Source: Phyllostachys edulis (Eukaryota > Streptophyta > Magnoliopsida > Poales > Poaceae). From it: DNA of 64,000 bases. Within the stretch, counting starts at the first letter, position 1. The number at the start of each line of letters is the position of its first letter. The notes below the pieces were generated by a model. It ran no database searches, had not been told where the DNA came from, and saw only the letters and a list, made by a program, of their open reading frames with translations. Below, in pieces: positions 56,613-64,000 of this stretch. The position numbers and the translations under genes were made by a program. The stretch lies in NCBI GenBank assembly GCA_036346405.1, contig CM070562.1:72187482-72251481 (forward strand), given 5' to 3'.

Positions 56613-57876
56613 GCTTGGGCAGTCCTCCTTTCTCACTTTCTTCTCCATTTCTCCTCTCTGTCTCAACCGAGCATACCTTAGACCTCCCTCCAAGTTCTTA
56701 GACCTCCTCTCTTGAGTCTCAGGACCTCTCCAACGAGCTCTTGGACCTCCTCTTGACCTTCCAACCTCTCTGTTGGTTTTGTATTTAAGTTTATTTGGGG
56801 TTTCTTTGGATTTTGTTGGAACTCTATTTGAGTCATTTGGTTTTCATTGTGTAGATCATCCAGACCGTGAGGAGCCCGAGTTCTTTGAAGGAGAAGAAGA
56901 AGCTCAAGACTTTGAGCAAGGCAAGTTACACTCTTGATCGTATTGCACCCAGTACTTCAAATTACCTATGTCGGTTTCAAAGACGTATGCATGCTTATTT
57001 CATTAAGTTATTTCAATGCCTATCTTTCCATTCATAGATATACCTGACCCCTTTGTATGGCCACTGTTTAAGTTGAACCAACCCCATTGTCACCCTAGAA
57101 AAAAATTGGGTTCTTGCAGTAGAGGAGACCCGAAGCTTTAGAAAAATGGAATGCTTAGTCTTGCTTAGACCAAAATCTTAATTTGGGAAGCTTTGACCAA
57201 AAATATCACTTGTGCAAATGATTTGGGCCATGACATTGGTGTGTCATGGAGATTTGGGCCATGACAATAGTGTGTCATGGAGATTTGAGCCACGGCATTT
57301 GTGTGTCATGGAGATTTTTACCATGGCATTGGTGTGCCATGGAGGTTCGAAAAGCAAAGCAATGGAAAATGATTTGGACTTGGGCGAAGCTGGTTGTTTG
57401 GTTGGTGCAGGCTTTTGCACGAGGGTCGTGTGATTCGATGCCCCAGGGTTGAGGTTTGTCGCCCAAGTCAGTTAAGGACCGGTCTTTGAGACACCTCTTG
57501 CTAGGCCTATAATGGGCTATGCCACAACCGTACAACCACATGTCTCCAGTATGGGGAGTGGGACCTGTCTAATTAATTTGCAAAATTTCATCATGGTTCA
57601 TCCGGCGGAATAGTGGGTGGTCTTGATGGCCTGTCTTTTTATGACTATGTTGTACCCACCTGGCTTAAGAGGGGGCCTAAACCCTGCGGACAGGAAGTCC
57701 AATGGGAGCGAAACCTTAGAGTGGATGGACTATGGTGGAACGATGCATTGTAAAGACCTTGTCATGTGCTCCAGACCTCTCACCAAAGGAAGTGTGAGGT
57801 GGTATCGACGGATGCCAAACAAACTAGAGAATTCATGTCATGTGGGTAAAGTGTACAACCTCTGCAGAGTTTAAAT

Positions 57877-57888
57877 CTATTCGAATAG
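57877..57888. repeat. 12-bp palindrome CTATTCGAATAG (C, 3' LTR)
   Basis: Perfect copy; the hairpin starts 347 bp later. Confidence 0.9.
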
Positions 57889-58223
57889 CCGTGTCCGTGG
57901 TCATGGACATGCTGGCAATGTCACTCAAAGTTAGCTCTTGATTTTGGGTATTCAAAAGATTTGTGAAAATGGTTTTGGATTGTTATCCACTTGGGAAATG
58001 GGCGGGAAGCCATGTGACAGGAGGGTATCCTTCACCATCTTGATGATGAATGTTATCCAACTGAAAATAGAATTTACATAAATGAATTTTACTATTGTAA
58101 CCTGCCTTGAAACTTAGTAATTGTATTTGAAATAAAATTGGCTTTATGCAAGTTAACCCTAATATGCCTTCCTTTGATATATCCCTATGCATGTCATTCT
58201 GTTAGTTGACGGGTGTAACTTGC

Positions 58224-58242
58224 GAGCACGGTAGTTGTGCTC
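58224..58242 (+). repeat. U5 stem-loop GAGCAC-7 nt-GTGCTC (C, 3' LTR)
   Basis: Perfect 6-bp arms. Compared with A and B the inner pair is C:G instead of T:A on both arms. Confidence 0.82.
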
Positions 58243-58443
58243 ACTCTTGCCTGATTGATGAATTGAGCAGGTGAAGATTTCTTCGATGATGAGGATGACC
58301 AAATCAACTAGGCCGCGCCCTCCAGCCAATCACCTGTGGTGTAATGGTTGGAGCCTGTTCTTGTTGGTTTTCCGCTGTGTTTTGTGCTCTTGGTTGCTGG
58401 AGCTTGTAAGCAACCCCTTGTAATCAAACCTCCTTTTGTTGTT

Positions 58444-58449
58444 AATAAA
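58444..58449 (+). terminator. Possible polyadenylation signal AATAAA
   Basis: It lies in TTGTTGTTAATAAAGTTTTG with T/G-rich sequence after it. It sits in the 221-bp segment that the 5' LTR has lost. Confidence 0.35.
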
Positions 58450-58740
58450 GTTTTGTGGATGTATATGTTGTCACTTGCTTACTGTGAGAACTGGTCGATG
58501 ATCCTTGGGGACCAGTTTTGATCGCAGTGGACTTGAGGCTCGTCCCCAAGCCCCACGACCTCCTCGGGTTGGTCCCTCATGGACCTCCCTGAGGTCAGTG
58601 CGTGGAGCTCGGGGAGGTCTGAGGTCCAACGACCTCCTCGGGTCGGGACCCCAGACCTCCGGGTGGTTCTATTAGACCTCTCGGGAGGTTTGGAGGTCCT
58701 ACCGGGGTGTCCCCTGGGACGTCCTGGGAGTCCTATTACG

Positions 58741-58880
58741 GACCTCCCAGGAGGTCCTGAGGGATCTCTCGGGACGTCCTGGGAGTCCTTTACGGACCTC
58801 CCAGGAGGTCCTAAGGGACCTCTCGGGACATCCTGGGAGTCCTTTACGGACCTCCCAGGAGGTCCTGAGGGACCTCCCTG
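58741..58880 (+). repeat. 54-bp terminal repeats (C 3' LTR, three copies)
   Basis: Units start at 58741, 58795 and 58849 (exact 54-bp period), each opening GACCTCCCAGGAGGTC. Confidence 0.88.
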
Positions 58881-58910
58881 ATGTACCCTGGGCCGGGTCG
58901 TCACACAGGC

Positions 58911-61465
58911 CTTTATATTTAAAAAGAATGGGCAACATTTAATAAGCACAACAAAATGCATTTGGGAATTATGCAAATTTAATGGAAAAGGACTGTAAGC
59001 ATAACAACACATTGTAATCTTTTATGCACAGTCAATCCATGTGGCCTATATATCAAGATTCCTTATTGAAGGTAAATATAAAACATTTTGTATAAGTTGT
59101 ATTAGTAGATGGAGCATACCTGCCAAAGAAATCCAATGATCCACCATAGATAATTTCATCTTTCTGGCTTCAACGTAACATCACTAAGGAAACTTGAAAA
59201 AGAAATGAGCACCTATAACTCCATTTTAATTCAATGGAAAACTGTTGTCCAACAAAAAAATAAGAACCTTCCTAAGATATCAGAAATATGATGGCCATCG
59301 ATGAGAAGCACATGCACAACAGACCTCTTGTTGCAGCCGGAATGTTTGGAACACAGCTAGGCATACTTAACTTCACACATCTAAACCTCACTTCTTTTTA
59401 AACTGTTGTAGTAAGTGAGCATATTAATAATCTGAAGTGACAGTACAAATAAATGTACTAATTATCTGTAAATGAAAGCACAAGTAGTATTTACCCACTG
59501 GATCCACCATTGTTTTCAGGTCTACCAGGAAATCTAAAGGAAAAGGAACAAAAAGATCTTAGCTTAGCTAGAAAATTATTATTAGGACTTAGGATGCATT
59601 TGTAAATTTCGCAAAAGATATATGGTTACAGAAAAGAGGAAATCAAGCATCGGCATTAGCTTTATACCAAATCTGTATCAACAGCAATCCAAACTAAAAC
59701 AAATATGGAACTGTACTCTTCACATATATCTTGAGAATTGCATGTTGATATTGCTCAGACTTCAGATCTTTTCCTGCAAATACAAAAACTGAAATGAGTG
59801 AAATGGCATGGAACAGTACTCTGACCAGCCATACATGATAGTAATAGGAAAATGCATGCAAGGAGGGAGCATACATGCCATAAGTAGACAATCTTCAGGT
59901 ATATATCTGAACTAATGTTTTTCCCCTTTGGAAAAATAACCTAGACTTATATGTTAAATTAAAATGGATAAACTGGAGGGAGCAACTCTTGCTACTCATT
60001 CAATGTCATAATATGCCAGGATCATTTGTGGCAATAAGAATTTGCATATAACATCTTCTTATATAAAATAACTGCATGTAACAGCAGCTTAAGTTACATG
60101 CCCAGTCATATATGTATGTCTAATGCATTGTACTCTAATTCAGAACCTTTCATCATTGCGAAGAAAGATTTGTTGTTTGCTTTTCTACTATTTTATTCCT
60201 TTCCTATTTTCAATCTCCACAATCCGACCAAAATAAATAACCTAGACCAAAGATGTCTTCTCTATGCATTACATCAAACACATGGTGAGCAGCTTCAAGA
60301 AGCAACAAGAATTAGACCAGGCTTGTTGCAGTAAGAATTGAAATCCTACCTACATCGCGTGGTTGGGTGTCGGCGACACGGGGTGGCGTGGGCGACTGCG
60401 GCAAGAGCCTGTTGTGTGATCAATTTGTGGAGAGTTAAAGCAGAGTGAGAAAAAAAGGAATAAGAGGAGCACAGATTTCCAAGAAGCGCGCGATTGCTCT
60501 CTATGAAACAAAAGTGAAGGTAGTAAAACTGACGATGGTGACGATGCGCTTACCAAACCATTCGAGATCACATCACTGGATCTGCCAGAACCATCCACCG
60601 AAACATCCAAATCATTTACCTTGTCCCTTGCATCCCCGTAACTCTGATGATCGAACATGACGTATTCCATCCACCTGATTGTCACGTCCATCTCCTCTGT
60701 GGAAAGATCGCTCACATCTGAGTTCACCATTGGTGCGGTGGCGGTGGCACCGTCGTCGGCATATATCTCGACGATGCAACCATCCCCTTCGCCGTTGTTG
60801 GTCTTGCAAAACGGGGAGACGCCCTCCAGCTTTGTGCTCTATTACGTCTTGTAAGGACGAAAACAACATATACATGAACGACAGCAAGAACAAGAAGAAC
60901 AACCGCCCGAATTGACAACACCCACAATAAAATCATCCAGAGAAAGAAAGAGGAATAGACGGTGACCTCGAACCAGGAGGAAGCGGAGGCTTACGGTGAA
61001 AGGAACCAGAAGGACCTAAGGGGCGAAGAGGGAGGGAGCCAGCGCTGTGGAGCATCATATGGCGGCGCAGTGTCGGGTGCGGCTAGAGCAAGGTGGGAAT
61101 GGGCCGCATCGAGGCGTCGGTGGCGGCCAGAGAGCGGTGAGGTAGGGCTACGTCGGGGGCGTATGTGGCGGTCGGATCTGGCAGGATGGGGTAGGGCAGC
61201 GTCGGGAGGTGGCCGGTGGTGCGGCGTTCTCCGCCCGAAGAGAGAGGAAGCAGTGGAGAGAGAAAGAGAGAGATGAACAGGGGAGAGAGAAAGAGATGGG
61301 AGTGTTCAGGGCTAGTGGATCATGGATGAAATGGTGGGAGCGGACGAGCGGTTGCTGAGGGAGGTGTGAGGAGGTGAAGCCATCTTGGCTGTCCATTTTC
61401 TGCTCTTTGATCGGACGGATGCGAAAGAATGTGGGAGGACACACCATCACCAACTCCAATATTTA
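58911..61465 (-). other. Host-type DNA with minus-strand exon-like segments of an unidentified gene
   Basis: Read on the minus strand: a CT-rich, gene-start-like region (61450-60975) followed by a donor-like CACCGTAAGCC; then intron-like sequence; then the exon candidate at 60543-60843; then AT-rich sequence with short exon-like pieces, for example near 59119-59168, which gives DEIIYGGSLDFFG before a GTATG donor. No transposon protein is seen and I do not recognise the product. 59200-60340 otherwise holds nothing I can name. Confidence 0.4.
60543..60843 (-). CDS. Possible exon of an unidentified host gene (partial)
   Basis: Bounded by an acceptor-like ..ACGTAATAG at its 5' side and a donor GTAAGCGC after ..VISNG. 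The frame reads KLEGVSPFCKTNNGEGDGC, IVEIYADDGATATAP, then MVNSDVSDLSTEEMDVTIRW, MEYVMFDHQSYGDA and DLDVSVDGSG: acidic, soluble, no transmembrane or signal character. If the in-frame Met at 60730 were the start, the upstream part would be untranslated. A 5' exon with a CT-rich leader lies upstream, and GC-rich sequence at 60961-61300 fits a plant gene start. I recognise no family. It could be a genuine gene broken by element C or a captured gene fragment. Confidence 0.4.
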
Positions 61466-61809
61466 AGTAGTAGAGATGATCTCGCGTCGAGGACGACACC
61501 TTTTCAAGAGGGGGATGATGATGAGGGAATCCCAACGCCACCTTCTTCTCCTCCACCTAATGATCCAAATATACACATCGAGTTGCCGATTGGACCAATT
61601 ACAAGAGCACGTGCTAAGAAACTATAAGATCAGGTGAACTTGCTTCTTAATGAATATGTCATTAATTTTAATGCGAATTTTATACTGCCTAAATCTTGTA
61701 ATTTACTTGTGCTTAGGTATTTGGATAAATACGATGCACAAGAGGATGGAGAAGAAGAGCTACAACATGATTTTCGGTTATTGCCAAAAGGAAGCATCCA
61801 GCCGTGGTA
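61466..61809 (+). pseudogene. pol: C-terminal end of a Ty3/gypsy polyprotein
   Basis: The frame gives RDDLASRTTPFQEGDDDEG, a proline-rich spacer, PIGPITRARAKKL, then TAA (61625-61627). The same frame continues after the stop with DQVNLLLNEYVINFN, LPKSCNLLVLRYLDKYD and ends at TAG 61807-61809. The GPxTRARAK box followed by a VNxLL helix is the usual C-terminal tail of one class of grass gypsy polyproteins, and the stop could arise from CAA by a single C-to-T change. RT and integrase of this element are absent, so only its 3' end remains. It could belong to the same family as element D, but no shared segment proves it. Confidence 0.75.
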
Positions 61810-62400
61810 GGTTCTAGCCAAAAAGGAAAGCATCCAACCATATCATGTTATCGCCAAAAAGGAAAGGATCTAGTCGTGACCTGGAAATTTCTTGTGCGCT
61901 AGTCAACAAGCCGAACCAACATGATCTTCAGTTGTGACATTTATTTTTGGTCTATGCGTCATGGAGATTGCTTGTACACCGTATCATCTATTTTGGTATT
62001 AATTGGCCACTGTTTTGGGAACCCATAGAGGGCTGCCGACTAGTTAGGAAACCATAGAGGGCTATCGACCATACGTGGTCCTTTAATTAGCTAGGAAAAA
62101 GACGTTCAGTGACAGACCATACTTTTGAGTTAAAGAATAGAACACAAGTTCTTACTTGTTCTTTCATACAAGAAATTCATGCGAGGATTTCTGAGAGAGA
62201 ATTAGGCGATCCGTTGTTCGTTCTACGTCACAAGGTTAAGTTTTCTTTTCCGCTGGGAATTGAGGGCTTGGCGATCTCCACTCGTGGTCTAGCGGTGACC
62301 ATCCTGGTGCGTGTTGGCGAATATCCATAGAGCTGCAAGTCCGTGCACTGGCGTGTGGTGTACAGTTGAGTGTTGTTCATCATCAGGCACTATTTATCCA
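61810..62400 (+). mobile_element. LTR-like remnant following the gypsy 3' end
   Basis: A repeated string CCATAGAGGGCT (62023, 62052), a TTTGAGTTAAAGAA..CAAGTTCTT..TTGTTCTTTCAT block (62127-62170) and ATTGAGGGCTTGGCGATCTCC resemble the R/U5 part of grass gypsy LTRs. No clean LTR start, end or duplication is visible. Confidence 0.45.
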
Positions 62401-62606
62401 TGGTTCTACTTGAGAAGATCAGGCCACCCTGTATCAGTAAACAAATACTTGTGATTTTGCATTGTATTTGGGTATTTGTTATGAGCTACTCGATCTAGTG
62501 TGCGTGTGTGAAGTATTAAAAAACAGAGTATGTGTGCACATGCACTTTCTCCAATACTTGCAGCTCTATGATTCTTCTCAGTACCAGAGTCCACCTAGTT
62601 CCCCAT

Positions 62607-62935
62607 TGTAGAAAACACTAGGGAGACTAAACAAAACACTCGGGAAAGCGCTCGGGATATATTAGTCAGGTAAATTTTAGTTTACCGAGTGTTTTAGGAA
62701 CAAACACTCAGGAGACCTGTATTTCTCGTGTGCTCACCTTTACTCTTGGGAAACAAGAGACACTCGGGAGATAAAATCCGTGATGGGTCGACCCACTGTA
62801 ACGAAATATGTTCCCGAGTGCCAAACACTCAGGAATATGTGCCATGTGTACCAGCAATTGAAACTACACATTGCTTATATTCCCGAGTGTTGGACAAAAA
62901 TGAACACTTGGGAATTAGCACAGGGACCTAGATGT
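62607..62935. repeat. CACTA-like subterminal repeats (ACACTCGGGA / TCCCGAGTGT)
   Basis: About ten forward and reverse copies of AACACTCGGGA in 330 bp, preceded by CATTGTAGAAAAC, a degenerate CACTGTAGAAAA-type end. This resembles the CCGAGTG-type ends of another CACTA family, distinct from the GACGGTT type at 13824. There is no transposase in the rest of the window. Confidence 0.55.
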
Positions 62936-62973
62936 ACAACCTAATTTTTCACATGTAGCAAGCATTTCATATC

Positions 62974-63483
62974 TGTCCATTCATAGATTATCAAACATTC
63001 ATGCATTCATTTTTCATAACAAACAATACAACACAAACTAACATGTACCACATCCATAAACCATGTCATATAGTTCGTTACACAACCACAAACCACTAGA
63101 TAGCTCCAAACATCGATCCGCAACATGTTCGAGTTTAAATTGAAAACATCAAAACATCCAACAGTTATAAGAGTTCAACAACTAATGTTTAACAATAAAC
63201 TAGTTTAAATAACAGTTACATGTACATGATACATCAATTGTTGAGTTGCACAATTACATGAGTTGTAACATTCAATTTGTCGCTCTAGTGCTCAGCTGCA
63301 AAGAATCAAATCATGGATTAGTTGTGAACTCTTAAACTAATATTGCAATCAGATAGCAGCTCGAACTTTCAAACCTAATCATGTTCATGTATTTAATTGT
63401 CATAGTTTACTCAAACAATGAAAATAGTAGTAAGATACTACAATGACAATGAAAATAGCTTTGTCCATTCATAGATTATCAAA
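62974..63483. repeat. Exact 22-bp direct repeat at 62974-62995 and 63462-63483
   Basis: Both copies begin TGTCCATTCATAG and end TTATCAAA, 488 bp apart. Confidence 0.85.
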
Positions 63484-63651
63484 GTACATGGAAGAACAAT
63501 AAATAACATATTAGCAAAAACCTAACAAAATAGCTTTGATATGGCACCTGTAGTCCAACCATGGCTAACTGATAGTGCATTTGTCAAGATGCTCATGTAT
63601 CACTAGACTTATGGTTAATGCATACACAACCATACAGAATTTAAGTATAGT

Positions 63652-63652
<1 letters not shown>

Positions 63653-63682
<30 letters not shown>
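63653..63682. repeat. AG microsatellite, 15 units
   Basis: Uninterrupted (AG)15. Confidence 0.97.
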
Positions 63683-63684
<2 letters not shown>

Positions 63685-63841
63685 ACAATGACCTATATTT
63701 TTTGGTACGGAGGATGGGGAGACGAGGAGGAGGAGGTATAGATTGCACATATACACACCCTTTCTCTTTGTCTAAATAGCAGTCAGAGTAAAAAAATGAA
63801 AGCAAACCGATAAACAAATATGCTCTGACCATCTCATTCTA

Positions 63842-63945
63842 CATGAAGATATGGAATCAAACAATTCCATAGCATAAATTACATGCTATATGCTACTGCT
63901 ACCGCACCAGTTTTGAAATACCATGAAGATATGAAATCAAACAAT
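63842..63945. repeat. Local duplication at 80-bp spacing
   Basis: CATGAAGATATG followed by AATCAAACAAT occurs at 63842 and 63922 with one substitution; both are followed by a TATATGCTA string. Confidence 0.75.
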
Positions 63946-64000
63946 CTATATGCTATCGCTAGTACAACATGTCTTTTAGGACATGTTAATTTACCTCCAA

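Larger units (their letters stand above)
35858..58905 (+). mobile_element. Ty3/gypsy element C (Tekay/Del-like chromovirus), complete, with nested B1 and B2
   Basis: An exact 5-bp duplication CAGGC (35853-35857, 58906-58910) flanks LTRs 35858-39336 and 54654-58905. Interior order: PBS, gag, protease, RT, RNase H, integrase with chromodomain, polypurine tract. Without the 10.4-kb nested B insert the element is about 12.7 kb. Its coding frames are far better preserved than those of A. The first ~200 bases of the two LTRs differ at about nine positions by my count, so it is not very recent. The two LTRs differ by 773 bp in length because of discrete gaps and array-unit changes. Confidence 0.93.
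54654..58905 (+). repeat. 3' LTR of element C
   Basis: 4252 bp. It retains segments missing from the 5' LTR: about 56448-56577, 57069-57192 and 58352-58572. It also has more array units (55430-55860) and three rather than two copies of the terminal 54-bp repeat. It holds a TATA box at 56605. Confidence 0.93.
62936..64000. other. AT-rich non-coding DNA, probably interior of the element starting near 62607
   Basis: No gene is visible. It contains a 22-bp exact direct repeat, an AG microsatellite and a short duplication listed separately. The text resembles untranslated or intronic parts of CACTA elements, but nothing proves it. Confidence 0.35.

Noticed and set aside
58479..59012. 177-codon minus-strand open frame spanning the C LTR end
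   Set aside because: Crosses the LTR boundary and consists of the 54-bp repeat in translation.
1..64000. tRNA, rRNA or other structural RNA genes
   Set aside because: No recognisable tRNA A/B boxes with a cloverleaf, nor rDNA segments, were seen; the tRNA-like strings at 24201 and 39339 are primer-binding sites.

Overview
The window is plant nuclear DNA, almost certainly from a grass (Poaceae). It holds nested LTR retrotransposons with very long LTRs, a BARE/Angela-like copia LTR, Tekay/Del-like chromodomain Ty3/gypsy elements and a two-gene CACTA (En/Spm) transposon with GACGGTT hairpin subterminal repeats. The species cannot be named from the sequence. No intact cellular gene was found; the window reads as gene-poor, repeat-rich chromatin.

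Layout. 1-3600: degenerate minus-oriented gypsy LTR with two simple tandem arrays. About 3601-13790: leader and broken gag-protease of a Ty3/gypsy element (here D), split by a copia-type solo LTR (4759-6496, target duplication GCGTG) and a 5.2-kb solo LTR of family B (7701-~12868). 13791-~35265: CACTA element with a TNP2 transposase pseudogene (14622-30914, split) and a second nine-exon gene (31862-34887) that joins an En/Spm-type transposase domain to a Ulp1-like cysteine protease domain. The TNP2 gene is split by a BARE/Angela-like solo LTR (15407-28570, duplication CTGCT), which is itself split by a complete minus-strand gypsy element A (15534-27134, duplication TGTGA). 35858-58905: gypsy element C, plus strand, duplication CAGGC. 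Its gag is split by family-B solo LTR B1 (40398-50781, duplication ATATG), which contains a second family-B solo LTR, B2 (42558-47795, duplication TCGGC). C sits in a stretch (35266-35857 plus 58911-61465) with minus-strand exon/intron-like features of an unidentified gene. 61466-64000: the 3' end of another gypsy element, CACTA-like subterminal repeats and AT-rich sequence.

Nesting order, oldest first: D, then CACTA, then the copia LTR, then A; and host-like DNA, then C, then B1, then B2. Five insertions have exact 5-bp duplications. Every polyprotein is broken by stops, frameshifts or deletions, so nothing here looks autonomous as written.

The most interesting signals are in the LTRs. Families B and C carry tandem arrays punctuated by GACCTCC just upstream of the TATA box, whose units form inverted repeats with matched changes in both arms. 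Families A, B and C share a 12-bp palindrome CTATTCGAATAG; in B and C it is followed about 347 bp later by a GAGTAC/GTACTC-type hairpin whose arms also covary. The two LTRs of A match closely in AT-rich DNA but disagree at CG/CAG/CTG sites, which suggests local sequence-quality problems.
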